Origin: Longimicrobiales bacterium
GTDB taxonomy: Bacteria; Gemmatimonadota; Gemmatimonadetes; Longimicrobiales; Gaopeijiaceae
Direction of reading: 5' to 3'
DNA length: 64,000 nt
Assembly (NCBI GenBank): GCA_028278645.1
Contig: JANQDZ010000024.1
Span: forward strand, 1 to 64,000
A program made the translations under genes and the position numbers. A model generated the notes under the pieces. It did no database searches. It saw nothing but the letters and a program-made list of their open reading frames with translations, and had not been told where the DNA came from. Positions 25,162-34,441 of the stretch are shown here, piece after piece. The first letter of the stretch is position 1. Each line of letters starts with the position of its first letter.

Positions 25162-26244
25162 ATGAGGTACGTCCCGGTTTTTTTTGCCTTTTCCCTGGTG
25201 ATGGTGACGGCATGCGGTGGCGGGGATTCCGCTTCGGGAGAAGGGCAGGATCCCGCATTCTTGCCCACCGAAGGGGCCGCGCCCGGTGGTGGCGGACCCC
25301 TTGGGGCTGTTCCGGTTCCGGCCAATAACCCGCTGACTGCCGCCAAGGTGGCCCTTGGCCACCAACTCTTCTTCGATGCCCGCCTTTCCGCGGACGGGAC
25401 CCGTTCGTGTTACTCCTGCCATCAGAATGAGGACGGGAACGGAGGAGCCCTGCCCACGGCGGTTGGGGCTTTGGACCGACAGCTGACGAGACATTCCCCC
25501 GTCATATGGAACGTGGGTTATATGCCGACCTTCTATTGGGACGGACGCTCGGGGAGCCTGGAGGCCCAGGCCAAAGGAGCCTGGGGGGGCGGGAACATGG
25601 GAGTGGGGGCCGACAACCTGGATGCCAAGGCCGCGGAGATCGGGGCGATCCCCGGGTACGCCGAGCAGTTCGAGGCCGTCTTCGGCGATCGGGGGGCCAC
25701 GGCCGAGACAGTGGCTGAAGCCATCGCCTCCTATGAGCGAACACTGATCTGCGACAATACTCGATACGACCGGTTTATGTCTGGAGACCAGGATGCCTTG
25801 AGCGAACAGGAACAGTCAGGCCTGGAGCTGTTCAACGGGAAAGCGGCATGCGCTACCTGCCATACCGCTCCGTTCTTCTCGGCCCAGTTCGCGACGGAGG
25901 GTGGTATCTACTACAACGTGGGGATTGGGGTTGCGGGGGTTCCGGAGGATCAGGTCGACGTGGGACGGATGGCTGTCTCCGAGCTCCCTGAAGACTGGGC
26001 TGCCTTTAAGGTCCCTAGCCTCCGAAACATCGCAGCCAGTGCCCCCTACTTCCACGACGGATCGGTGGCCAGTCTCGAGCAGGCCGTGCGTTACATGGCC
26101 GGCCCAGGGGTGGCGAACAAGAACCTCACTCCCCTCATCATGGACAGGGGTTTGACCGATACTGAGGTTGATGCCCTGGTGGCCTTCCTGGGGTCACTTA
26201 CCTGCCCCGGTGAGCTTGTGGCACCGGAACTGCCGGGGGGATGA
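25162..26244 (+). CDS. di-haem cytochrome c peroxidase / MauG-like lipoprotein
   Basis: A 360-residue periplasmic protein with two CXXCH haem c sites: C83-C86-H87 (SCYSCHQ) and C230-C233-H234 (CATCHTAPFFS). A lipobox MVTAC puts Cys18 as the lipidated residue. The segment PFFSAQF and the late FKVPSLRNIAASAPYFHDGS are typical of bacterial CcpA/MauG peroxidases, which reduce H2O2 with electrons from small cytochromes; the MauG branch oxidises protein side chains instead. The exact branch is open. AGGAGGAAGG directly before the ATG fixes the start. Divergent from sat. Confidence 0.9.
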   Translation: MRYVPVFFAFSLVMVTACGGGDSASGEGQDPAFLPTEGAAPGGGGPLGAVPVPANNPLTAAKVALGHQLFFDARLSADGTRSCYSCHQNEDGNGGALPTAVGALDRQLTRHSPVIWNVGYMPTFYWDGRSGSLEAQAKGAWGGGNMGVGADNLDAKAAEIGAIPGYAEQFEAVFGDRGATAETVAEAIASYERTLICDNTRYDRFMSGDQDALSEQEQSGLELFNGKAACATCHTAPFFSAQFATEGGIYYNVGIGVAGVPEDQVDVGRMAVSELPEDWAAFKVPSLRNIAASAPYFHDGSVASLEQAVRYMAGPGVANKNLTPLIMDRGLTDTEVDALVAFLGSLTCPGELVAPELPGG

Positions 26245-26352
26245 GGGAATCGGGGGTGGTGCAAGGGCGCCGAAACCTCCTGGATTTGTTGGCCCATCGG
26301 CGAGCTCCAGGCAACGGGCGACCCTTCCGGAAAGTTTCGTAGAGAAAAAGTA

Positions 26353-26384
26353 TTGACAAAGATGAGAATGGTTCTCATCTTTGT
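26353..26384 (+). promoter_or_regulatory. Fur-family operator overlapping a promoter
   Basis: ACAAAGATGAGAA (26356-26368) and TTCTCATCTTTGT (26372-26384) are perfect 13-base inverted repeats around TGG. The core TGAGAATGGTTCTCA matches the 7-1-7 Fur-box plan TGANAATNATTNTCA at all but one defined position. TTGACA at 26353-26358 with CATCTT 17 bases on makes a plausible promoter that the palindrome covers, so a Fur, Zur or Mur repressor would block it. Downstream lie the His-rich protein and TonB receptor genes. Confidence 0.82.
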
Positions 26385-26561
26385 TCTCGGCAGTTGTGAG
26401 ATTTTTTTCACGCAGGGTGGGGAATGCAGCCAATCGGAGCGGATAAGGGGGCGACCAAAACCCGGAGCGGGGCGAGAAAACCCTTGCCCCCTCTCCGCCC
26501 TACCGCCATCTTCTCAACCGTTGAAATCAAGGGACGGCCCGGTCTTCTCGAAAGAAGGTTC

Positions 26562-26897
26562 ATGAGGCAGGTTCTCCCGTTTAGGCTCAGGGTAACGGCT
26601 GCCGCCATCGTGGGTGTGCTTCCGGCCATGTCCGGAATCATCCCGGTTCTGGACATCTACCCTGAGGACTTCCGAGACGGGATCGAGGAGCATCACCACG
26701 AAGGCACCCACGGGCTTCCTCACGACCACTTCATCTGTATCCAGCAGGAGACCAACCAGCTAGCGGCAGATGCTGATATTCCGTCAGCCCCGTCCGCCCG
26801 GCTGGCCACTGCCGACGATCAAATCTCCCTTCCTGCTTTCCCCACAGCACTGCGGGAGGTTCTTTCCCCTAGACCCCGCAGCCCGCCGCTCGCGTAG
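26562..26897 (+). CDS. small exported His-rich protein, DUF2946-like
   Basis: A 111-residue protein with a signal-like helix (LRVTAAAIVGVLPAMSGIIP), an intense histidine cluster EEHHHEGTHGLPHDHFIC, and a C-terminal PRSPPLA. It follows a Fur-type operator and precedes a TonB-dependent receptor by about 100 bases. The plan and ending match the small Cys/His protein at 14192-14542 in front of the zinc operon. Periplasmic metal binding or buffering is the likely job; identity of the metal is unknown. AGAAGG before the ATG at 26562 sets the start over an in-frame upstream ATG at 26424. Confidence 0.62.
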   Translation: MRQVLPFRLRVTAAAIVGVLPAMSGIIPVLDIYPEDFRDGIEEHHHEGTHGLPHDHFICIQQETNQLAADADIPSAPSARLATADDQISLPAFPTALREVLSPRPRSPPLA

Positions 26898-26999
26898 GAA
26901 ACCTCCGCAACAAACAAAAAAAAGTTGGAATCCGATCTTCCGTTTGGAGGATCGTAGAGAGGCTTCGAATGAGGACCACTCTACCTGCGAGCGAGCGAA

Positions 27000-29276
27000 A
27001 TGCCTAGAACATATATAGCAGTAGCGGCCTTGATCCTCTTGTGCGCTTCCCCCAGTGTCCTGTCCGGCGCTGGGGCCCACCCCTTCTCCAGTCCCGACAC
27101 TGTCGCCGGGCGTGGCGAAATCCACCCTGATTCCATTCCCGGTACGGTTGTTGGTCAGATCCAGAGTGAAGGGAATCCTGTTCCTTATGCCAGCGTCTCG
27201 GTCCGGGGTTCCGTCCGGGTTCTTGAGGCTAATGGAGAGGGCCGTTTCATCATCGATGACGTGGCACCCGGTGAGCAAGTACTTCTCGTCACCGCCATGG
27301 GATACGAGACCAAGGAGATCCCCTTCGAGTTGAGCCCCGGAGGAGTCGCCGAAGTGAGCCTCGAGCTGGCTACGGCTGCGATCGAGATGAACCCCATCGT
27401 GGTCACCGGAACGATGCGGGAGACCTTCATCTCCGAATCCCCGGTGAAGGTGGACGTAGTCAACGTCAGATACCTTCAGCGGAATACCACCAACAACCTC
27501 ATGGAGGCCATCGAGGGCGTGAATGGGCTCTATACCCAGGTGGATTGCGCTGTCTGCTACACCAACAACATTCGCATCAACGGTATGGAGGGCCCCTATA
27601 CCGCGGTCCTCATTGATGGTATGCCGATCATGAGCTCCTTGGCCACCGTGTACGGCCTGAACGGCATCAATCCTTCCATGATCGAGCAGATCGAGATTCT
27701 CAAGGGCCCGTCCTCGACGCTATATGGCTCCGAGGCCATGGGCGGGGTCGTCAACGTCATAACCAAGGATCTCCGATTCGCCCCACGGTACGCCGTGGAT
27801 CTGAGGGGGCTGAGCACAGGCGAACGCGTGGTTGATTTCGCTCTGAATCCCGGTACGTCTGCGCTGAGAGGCTCGGTGAGCGGATCCGTCCAGTTTATGG
27901 ATAAGTTCCTCGACGAAAACGGAGACAATTTCTCCGACATTCCCAAAAACAACACCGCCACGTTCTTCGGGAAGCTCTCCTACCGGCCCGATGGCGAGGA
28001 GGTATTTGGGCTGGCGGCCAAGTACTACTACGAGGATCGCTGGGGAGGAACCAGCGAATGGCGCAGCGAAGACCGAGGGAGCGGTGACATCTACGGCGAG
28101 TCCATCTACACCAATCGGGTGGAGCTCATCGGGAGCCTGAAGCCTGCGTGGATGAAGGATTGGAAGCTGGACTTTTCCTATGCTTGGCATGACCAGGACG
28201 CGGTCTATGGTGACACACCGTACATGGGCGAGTTCCATACTTACTTCGCGAACCTCACCCGAACCGGCTCTCTGGGGACCAACCACAACTACCTGGTAGG
28301 CCTCACCGCCCGGCACCTGGTTCACGACGACAACACCGTGGCCACCGAACAAAGCTACAACCGGTTCATTCCAGGCGTTTTCGCCCAGGACGAGTTTGCA
28401 GTGTCCCCGGAGTTCAGCGTGATGGGGGGAATGCGTCTGGACAATCACGAGAACCACGGGGTCATTGCCTCACCGCGACTCTCCCTCAAGCTGAGTCCCA
28501 CCAAAGACGGGAAGACGACCTTCAGGATCAACGGCGGCACTGGTTTCCGGGTGGTGAACGCCTTCAGCGAAGACTTTGCAGGGATCGTTCACGGAGCCAG
28601 AGACGTGGTCATCGGGGATGAGCTGGATCCGGAGAAGTCCTGGAGCATCACCGGGAATTTCAACCAGGTGCTGGACTTCGGTGACAATCCCATGATGGTG
28701 GACGTCGACCTCTTCTACACCCGTTTCCAGAACCAGCTCGTGGCGGACTACGACATGGATCCGGACCTCATCGTGTTCCGGAACCTGGACGGGAAATCGG
28801 TCACCCGAGGCGTATCCCTCTCATTTAATCAGAACCTCAGCCACTTTGGGCTCCTCTATTCCGCAGGGATCACCTTCCAGGATGTGTACACGGTGGAGAG
28901 CGGCTTCAAAGAGGACCTGGAGTTCGCCCCTGATTTCAAGGGTGTCTGGTCGGTGGGTTACACCCTACCGATGGGCCTGACACTGGACTATACGGGCAAT
29001 GTGGTGGGGCCAAAGAAGATGCCGGAGTACGATGCCCCCTTCGAGCGGGATCCGGAGTCGCCCACCTACACCGTTCACAATCTCCAGGGAACCATGGACC
29101 TGGGATCCGGGCGGGAGTTTTACCTTTCCGTCAAGAACCTCTTCAACTGGACCCAGGGGAGTCCGTTGGTGGATCCGTCCAATCCCTTTGGTGACAACTT
29201 TGACACGGCCTATATCTATGGGCCGGTCTACGGACGGTATTTCATGGCCGGTGTAAGACTGACAGCCGGTCGGTAG
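27000..29276 (+). CDS. TonB-dependent outer-membrane receptor, metal-regulated
   Basis: A 758-residue receptor: signal peptide (1-25), a carboxypeptidase-regulatory-like domain at about 40-120 (GQIQSEGNPVPYASVSVRG, GYETKEIPFEL), a plug at about 130-255 and a 22-strand barrel. The plug contains VDCAVCYTNNIRINGMEG, VLIDGMPI and IEILKGPSSTLYGSEAMGGV, a form common in Bacteroidota-type cation or siderophore receptors; the CAVC pair may bind metal. It ends in a strand with final RLTAGR, not the usual aromatic. Regulation by a Fur-type repressor is likely through the operator 600 bases upstream. Substrate unknown. Confidence 0.9.
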   Translation: MPRTYIAVAALILLCASPSVLSGAGAHPFSSPDTVAGRGEIHPDSIPGTVVGQIQSEGNPVPYASVSVRGSVRVLEANGEGRFIIDDVAPGEQVLLVTAMGYETKEIPFELSPGGVAEVSLELATAAIEMNPIVVTGTMRETFISESPVKVDVVNVRYLQRNTTNNLMEAIEGVNGLYTQVDCAVCYTNNIRINGMEGPYTAVLIDGMPIMSSLATVYGLNGINPSMIEQIEILKGPSSTLYGSEAMGGVVNVITKDLRFAPRYAVDLRGLSTGERVVDFALNPGTSALRGSVSGSVQFMDKFLDENGDNFSDIPKNNTATFFGKLSYRPDGEEVFGLAAKYYYEDRWGGTSEWRSEDRGSGDIYGESIYTNRVELIGSLKPAWMKDWKLDFSYAWHDQDAVYGDTPYMGEFHTYFANLTRTGSLGTNHNYLVGLTARHLVHDDNTVATEQSYNRFIPGVFAQDEFAVSPEFSVMGGMRLDNHENHGVIASPRLSLKLSPTKDGKTTFRINGGTGFRVVNAFSEDFAGIVHGARDVVIGDELDPEKSWSITGNFNQVLDFGDNPMMVDVDLFYTRFQNQLVADYDMDPDLIVFRNLDGKSVTRGVSLSFNQNLSHFGLLYSAGITFQDVYTVESGFKEDLEFAPDFKGVWSVGYTLPMGLTLDYTGNVVGPKKMPEYDAPFERDPESPTYTVHNLQGTMDLGSGREFYLSVKNLFNWTQGSPLVDPSNPFGDNFDTAYIYGPVYGRYFMAGVRLTAGR

Positions 29277-29289
29277 GAGTGAGGTTCCT

Positions 29290-29907
29290 TTGACCGGCGG
29301 TAGGCGAACCAGAGACAGCGGCCGGGGCCTGTCGGCCCTGGCCGCTGTTCTGGCCTTCGCAGGATTGGGCTGCATGAGCCCTGGTGCGGCAACCCCTTCC
29401 GGGGCTGGACCGGCTCTCGAGTTCGGTCCAAACACCCGGGTCCCAATCCCTTCAGATACCATTCTTGGCTCGCCGGACCTCCTCGTGTACGGGGAGGCCG
29501 ATTACGAATGGCGGTTGGAGAGGCTGGATGGCTCCACCGTTTCCCTTTCCGCCTTCCAGGGCAAGGTGGTGTTCATCAACATGTGGGCCACCTGGTGTGG
29601 GCCCTGCATCCGAGAGTTGTCCAGCATCGAAGCCCTCATCAACTCCATGGCTGGATCCGAGGTTTCCTTCCTCCTGGTCTCCCCGGAGGAAGCCAGGTCG
29701 GTAGCCAGGTTCCTTCGCATCCACGACTACGACCTGCCCGTCTACCTCGAAGCCCAGGAGATGCCTTCGGCCTTCGGTTTGAAGGCCTTACCCACCACTT
29801 TCATTGTAGACAAAGTGGGCCGAATCGTCCTGAGGCACCGGGGCGCGGCCAACTGGGACCTCGATTCGGTCCGCCAGCTCCTCCAGGCTCTGGCGGCTTC
29901 CCACTAG
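29290..29907 (+). CDS. TlpA-like thioredoxin lipoprotein
   Basis: A 205-residue periplasmic thiol-disulfide protein. The lipobox FAGLGC makes Cys28 the anchor; the thioredoxin domain has WATWCGPC with C103 and C106 and a cis-proline strand LPTTFIVDKVGRIV. The TTG at 29290 is chosen because GGAGTGAGG lies right upstream, and no ATG is in frame before the signal. It begins 13 bases after the receptor, so the two are one operon. It may keep cysteines of the receptor, the small metal protein or a metal chaperone reduced. Confidence 0.85.
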   Translation: MTGGRRTRDSGRGLSALAAVLAFAGLGCMSPGAATPSGAGPALEFGPNTRVPIPSDTILGSPDLLVYGEADYEWRLERLDGSTVSLSAFQGKVVFINMWATWCGPCIRELSSIEALINSMAGSEVSFLLVSPEEARSVARFLRIHDYDLPVYLEAQEMPSAFGLKALPTTFIVDKVGRIVLRHRGAANWDLDSVRQLLQALAASH

Positions 29908-29923
29908 TCACCCTCCAAAAGCC

Positions 29924-29962
29924 CACCCTGCGGTGGTACTGTAAGGCACCCTGTGGTGGTAC
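29924..29962. repeat. 23-base tandem repeat
   Basis: CACCCTGCGGTGGTAC at 29924-29939 recurs with one change at 29947-29962, a 23-base period. Each unit can fold through CCACC/GGTGG. It lies just after the TlpA gene and may act as a weak terminator. Confidence 0.5.
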
Positions 29963-30070
29963 CCTCCGCCTTTATCGGGGTACCAGGGAACTCAATTCCA
30001 TTACTGCCGTAGGTCTGGATCTGAGAACCGGCTCTCGCTGTACCTCGGCAGGGGCAGTCGCGAGGAAAAG

Positions 30071-31261
30071 ATGGCGGACGAACAAGCAGGTCGTGGGCCG
30101 TTTCCTATCCCGGAAGCACCGGGGCTGACAGCTGGAGAGATGGCCCAGATGTTGGCCGATGGGGAAGCTTTTCAGATCATGGACGTCCGAGCCCCGGAGC
30201 GTGTGGCCAACGGGAGGGTGGATCAGGTTCGTCCGGACCGATTCCACAACATCCGGGGTTCTGAGCTCATCAACATCAAGGATCCGTCTGCCACCGGCTT
30301 GGATCCAAGCGAACCTGTTGCCGTGGTGTGCGGCCACGGCATGGACTCAAAGATCATCGCGGTACACCTGGGGCGCTTGGGGTTTGACGCGAGGTCCCTG
30401 GTGGGAGGGATGGCGGCGTGGATGCGCCTCACCGTTCCCATCGATTTGGATCCTCCTGAAGGCTTGAATCGAATCGTACAGTTCGACCGAGTTGGGAAGG
30501 GCTGTCTCGGATACCTTCTGGTGAGTGATGGGGAGGCCCTCATCGTAGATCCGCCTTTGGCCTTGAAGGAATACCTGGAGGTTCTGGAAGAGACCGGGGC
30601 GAGGTTGGTCGGCGTGGCTGACACCCATGTCCACGCGGACTACGTCAGCGGTGGGCCCGGGTTGGCCAGGCACTTCAGGGTCCCGTATTACCTTCACGCC
30701 GCCGACGCCGTTTATCCCTATGACGGGACGCCCGGACGGATCGACTTTTTGTCTATATCCGACGGCGATGACATCAACCTCGGCCGGACGAATGTGAGTG
30801 TGATCCACACTCCCGGGCACACCGAGGGGAGTGTCTCCTTCCTGGTGGAAGGCCGAGTGGCTCTCACAGGAGACTTCCTCTTCGTAGAGTCCATCGGCCG
30901 ACCCGACCTTGCTGGCCGGGAAGAAGAATGGTCGAAGCAACTTTGGGCATCGGTGGTCCGGGCCATCCGGGAATGGGATGACGGTGTGGCTGTTTATCCT
31001 GCCCACTACGCGGGGGAAGGCGAGCGGAGAATGGGGAAGGCCATCGGAGCTCCGTTCGGGGATCTGCTGGCTTCCAGCGAGTTGCTGAAGATCCAGGATC
31101 CTGAGGTGTTTTTTCACCAGATCCTCAGCCGAAAGGCTCCTTTCCCGGAAGCCTACAAAAAAATCAAAGCCATCAACGTAGGTTTGGCCCCTATTGTCGA
31201 GTCTGAGGTGGAGGTGCTGGAGGTGGGGCGAAACGAGTGCGCCTTGGGGGGCGCTGACTGA
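30071..31261 (+). CDS. rhodanese / metallo-beta-lactamase fusion, persulfide dioxygenase-like
   Basis: A 396-residue cytosolic protein. Residues 15-125 are a rhodanese domain with an intact nucleophile loop VVCGHGMDSK (C87). Residues 130-390 are a metallo-beta-lactamase fold with THVHADYVSG (H186, H188, D190), HTPGHTEGS and LTGDFLFVESIGRPDL, as in ETHE1-type persulfide dioxygenases; an unusual feature is rhodanese at the N-terminus. It likely handles glutathione or protein persulfides and releases sulfite/thiosulfate. It overlaps the next gene by one base (TGATG). Whether it belongs with the upstream receptor operon is uncertain because 163 bases with repeats intervene. Confidence 0.86.
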   Translation: MADEQAGRGPFPIPEAPGLTAGEMAQMLADGEAFQIMDVRAPERVANGRVDQVRPDRFHNIRGSELINIKDPSATGLDPSEPVAVVCGHGMDSKIIAVHLGRLGFDARSLVGGMAAWMRLTVPIDLDPPEGLNRIVQFDRVGKGCLGYLLVSDGEALIVDPPLALKEYLEVLEETGARLVGVADTHVHADYVSGGPGLARHFRVPYYLHAADAVYPYDGTPGRIDFLSISDGDDINLGRTNVSVIHTPGHTEGSVSFLVEGRVALTGDFLFVESIGRPDLAGREEEWSKQLWASVVRAIREWDDGVAVYPAHYAGEGERRMGKAIGAPFGDLLASSELLKIQDPEVFFHQILSRKAPFPEAYKKIKAINVGLAPIVESEVEVLEVGRNECALGGAD

Positions 31262-31785
31262 TGCTCGAAAACACGGACACCCTCCTCTCCCTAGCCGAAA
31301 TCGCCGCGGCTTTTGCGGGCTTCGCTGCCCTGGTCAGCGTGATCAGGCGGAAGAAAGGAGATCCGGAGGAGGCTGTCCATGATGTTCTGAGGCTCCGCCT
31401 GGTCATCTCCTCGAGCGTGGTAGGGGTAGCGGCGGCTTTGGTTCCTGTCGGCCTGGCGGGTTATGGCCTGGCGGTTTCATCGGTGTGGCGCGTGTCGAGC
31501 ATGGCCTTCCTGGTCATGAGCTACGGCATAATCCTTTCATTTGTCACCGCATACAAACCGGTTCGCGGGGATTTCCCGCCGGACCGGTTGGCCGTGGCCG
31601 TTGCCACGTCTCTCGAGGTAGTAGAGCAGATCAGTCTGTTTGTGGTCCTCCTGGGCCTGTCGCTCGGGAACCCAGCGGCTCTTTATGTTACGGCACTGAT
31701 CGCCAACATTTGCCAGGCTGGGTTTGTGTTCGTGCGGTTTATCGAGTCGGCCTTCCGATACGAACGCGGGTCGGACGGAGCCTAG
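31261..31785 (+). CDS. four-helix membrane protein of unknown function
   Basis: A 174-residue inner-membrane protein with four hydrophobic segments: AAAFAGFAALVSVI, VVGVAAALVPVGLAGYGLAV, SMAFLVMSYGIILSF and VVLLGLSLGNPAALYVTALI. Charged loops RRKKGDPEE and YKPVRGDFPPDR are present. No known family recognised. Its ATG shares a base with the stop of the rhodanese-lactamase gene, so translation is coupled and a link to sulfur or redox metabolism is possible. It ends 18 bases before the convergent permease. Confidence 0.65.
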   Translation: MLENTDTLLSLAEIAAAFAGFAALVSVIRRKKGDPEEAVHDVLRLRLVISSSVVGVAAALVPVGLAGYGLAVSSVWRVSSMAFLVMSYGIILSFVTAYKPVRGDFPPDRLAVAVATSLEVVEQISLFVVLLGLSLGNPAALYVTALIANICQAGFVFVRFIESAFRYERGSDGA

Positions 31786-31803
31786 GGGCCTGTAAGCAGG
31801 GAG

Positions 31804-34278
31804 TTAATCAGCCCGCATCGATTCGATGGGGTCCACCCTGGTCGCCCTTCCGGCGGGAATCCCACTGGCGAGCAGCCCGACTACTGCCAGACAGACCATC
31901 ACTCCGCCCAGCACGGCTGGATCACGTGGACTGACGCCGAATAGCTGAGAAGAGATCACGCCTCCCAAAGCGAGGGCCCCCGAGAGGCCAAGGAGTAACC
32001 CTAGGCCGACCAGAATCGCTCCATCCTTTAACACCAACCCCCGGACGCTCCCTTTTGAGGCACCCAGTGCCATTCTGATTCCGACCTCCCGTACCCTCTG
32101 CTCGACCGAGTAAGCCAACACTCCATAGACCCCGACGGCTGCCAGGGAAAGGGCGACGATCCCGAAAATGGACAGGAGGAGCGTGCTGAAACGATCCCTG
32201 GCCAGGGCGCTGTCCACCACGTTCCCCATGGCTTGAAGGTTGGAGATGGGTAGGTCGGGACTCACCGAGGCGACGGCGCCGCGAACGCCGGACACCAGAG
32301 CGTTCGGATCTCCCTCCGTACGAACGGTGAAGACCATCCGGCGGATGGGGGCTTGTTGGTAGTTAAAGTACAGGGCCGGTTGGGCGTCCTGCTTCACACC
32401 TTCGTACCGAATGTCTTTCACAACTCCAACGACTTCCGCCTCTGAGACAAGGACCGCCCCGAGGGGCCCCCACCGGTATCCAGTGCCGGAAACGGTCTTT
32501 CCGAGAGGACTCTCATCCGGCCAATACCGGTCTGCGAGGGTTTGATTCACGACCACCACGCCGGGGACGTCCAGGCGGTCGAAAGAACCCAGCCCACGCC
32601 CTTCTATGATGGGAGTCCTCAGGGCTGAGAAAAACTCGGGGGTCACATGACGGAAGAAAGCCCTGGTCTCCTCGGCATCTACTGAAAGCCTATCATCGAT
32701 GACGAACGGCTGGCTGTAGTCCAGGGTTTGGGTAAGGGGCAATTCCGACGTCGCACCGATCGTCTCCACTCCGGGCAGGGCCCGGATTCCGCTCAAGACG
32801 GCGTCGTATGTCTGAGCCACATCAGCGTCGGTTTCAGCCGCCGTTGGGCTGAGGTCCATCTCGAACGTGAGGACACCCCCTGGGTTGAATCCCATATCCG
32901 CGGAGCGGAGATCCAAGAAGCTCCTGGAAAGCAAGGCGGCTCCCACGGTCAGGATTGTGGCCAGGCCGAGCTGCCCGACCACAAAAGCGCCCTGAAGCCG
33001 GACCCGATGAGCTCCTCGTGTGCCCCGTGTGCCTTCTTTCAGCGGTGAGAAGACCCTACCCCGGAGGATCCGGAGCATAGGCGCCAGGCCAAAAAGAACA
33101 CCAGTGAGCACCGTCACACCCACCGAGACGAGGAGAACGCTGGGGTTAAGAGTGGCTCGGGCCGTGTAAGGGAGCACATCCGGAGCGACAGATGGAAGGA
33201 TCTGCAAGGCCAACGCGGCGCCGGCGACCCCCACCAGGGCACCTAGCCCGGCCAGCAGGAGGCTTTCCAAGACCAGCTGTTTCCCGATTCTCCCTCTGCT
33301 CGCGCCAAAAGCGGAACGGATAGCCACTTCCAGGCCCCTCGATTCCGCCCGAGAGAGAAGGAGGTTCGCCACGTTTGCACACGCGATGAGGAGAATCAGG
33401 GAGGTCGCGCCCAGGAGAATCCAGAGCGCCCGCCCTGTGTCTCCCACCAGATCCTTCCGAAGCGACACCATCCCGACTGCCCAACCGACATCTGCCGGAT
33501 GGATCTCGGCGAGACGGAGGGCGATCCGGTTCATGTCCTCGGAAGCACGTTCTATGGGTACGCCGGTTCCCAATCTTCCCACAGCGCTCATCCATCTGGC
33601 ATATCTGCTCTGGATCGTCATGGGCCAGTTCATGTTGATCCAAAGGTCCGTGCCTTCCGGGAAGGTGTGCTCCCGGCGGGCTACTCCGACGACCTCCAAG
33701 GCCTCCCCATCGATAACCAGGGTCCTGCCGACGATCTGCGGGTCCCCGCCGAACCTCTGTTCCCACAATCCCTGGGACAGGACCACCACCTGGGCGGAGC
33801 CGGACCCTTCTTCAGGAGTAAAGGTCCGCCCCATGAGGGAGGCTCCTCCCAGGACCTCGAAGAAATCCTCCGTTGTGTAGACAGCCGAAGCTCGGGTAGG
33901 TCCGCCGTCCAATTCCGTGATTGCCACTGGCGTTGGCCAATACGCCGCCATCCCATGGAAGGTCTCGTTCATCTCCCGCCAGTCCCCGAAGTCCTGGGGT
34001 GACACGAAATAGCGATCTTGGCCCTCAGAAGGGTTCTCTGTCCAAAGGACCACCAGGTTCTCCCCGTCCTGGAATGGGAGCGGATCGAGGAGGGTGGCTT
34101 GGACCACACTGTAAAGGGTCGTCACCGCCCCAATTCCCATGGCCAGGGTGAGAACGGAAACGGCGGTGAAGACGGGGCTTTTTCGCAGGACCCGGAGGCC
34201 AAAACGCAAATCGTTCAAAGTCCGCTCGAGGTATTCAGATGGAGGTTGCCGGCTCCACAGGAAAGAGGGCCCGGCCAC
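31804..34278 (-). CDS. MacB/FtsX-like ABC transporter permease with duplicated domain
   Basis: An 824-residue membrane protein in the acidobacterial-type duplicated permease layout. The N-terminus LNDLRFGLRVLRKSPVFTAV and GAVTTLYSVVQATLL, the periplasmic MacB core domain, then ACANVANLLLSRAESRGLEVAIRSAFGASRGRI, a second periplasmic domain and a last FtsX domain VREVGIRMALGASKGSVRGLVL with ending RVDPIESMRAD. No ATP-binding gene is adjacent. Such proteins work with a LolD/MacB-like ATPase in peptide, lipoprotein or toxin export. Start assigned at the ATG at 34278; an upstream extension is possible. Confidence 0.88.
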   Translation of the reverse strand: MAGPSFLWSRQPPSEYLERTLNDLRFGLRVLRKSPVFTAVSVLTLAMGIGAVTTLYSVVQATLLDPLPFQDGENLVVLWTENPSEGQDRYFVSPQDFGDWREMNETFHGMAAYWPTPVAITELDGGPTRASAVYTTEDFFEVLGGASLMGRTFTPEEGSGSAQVVVLSQGLWEQRFGGDPQIVGRTLVIDGEALEVVGVARREHTFPEGTDLWINMNWPMTIQSRYARWMSAVGRLGTGVPIERASEDMNRIALRLAEIHPADVGWAVGMVSLRKDLVGDTGRALWILLGATSLILLIACANVANLLLSRAESRGLEVAIRSAFGASRGRIGKQLVLESLLLAGLGALVGVAGAALALQILPSVAPDVLPYTARATLNPSVLLVSVGVTVLTGVLFGLAPMLRILRGRVFSPLKEGTRGTRGAHRVRLQGAFVVGQLGLATILTVGAALLSRSFLDLRSADMGFNPGGVLTFEMDLSPTAAETDADVAQTYDAVLSGIRALPGVETIGATSELPLTQTLDYSQPFVIDDRLSVDAEETRAFFRHVTPEFFSALRTPIIEGRGLGSFDRLDVPGVVVVNQTLADRYWPDESPLGKTVSGTGYRWGPLGAVLVSEAEVVGVVKDIRYEGVKQDAQPALYFNYQQAPIRRMVFTVRTEGDPNALVSGVRGAVASVSPDLPISNLQAMGNVVDSALARDRFSTLLLSIFGIVALSLAAVGVYGVLAYSVEQRVREVGIRMALGASKGSVRGLVLKDGAILVGLGLLLGLSGALALGGVISSQLFGVSPRDPAVLGGVMVCLAVVGLLASGIPAGRATRVDPIESMRAD

Positions 34279-34441
34279 CGCTCCAACTCTGGTTGTGGGT
34301 GTGATAGGTCCTTGATGTCGTCAGACAGCATAATGTTCCGTTTGGAACCAAATGGGGCTGCCCGGACCCGATCAACCGAGTACTTTCTTCCCTCATTCCT
34401 ACCGTCCCCGGCGAAGATCAATGCATTGAAGGAGGTGACCC

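Noticed and set aside
26424-26561. Longer N-terminus for the His-rich small protein
   Set aside because: The upstream in-frame ATG would put 46 charged residues before the signal sequence; AGAAGG sits just before the ATG at 26562.
29924-29962. Possible CRISPR-like repeat
   Set aside because: Only two 16-base units with a 7-base gap; too few and too short, and no cas genes nearby.
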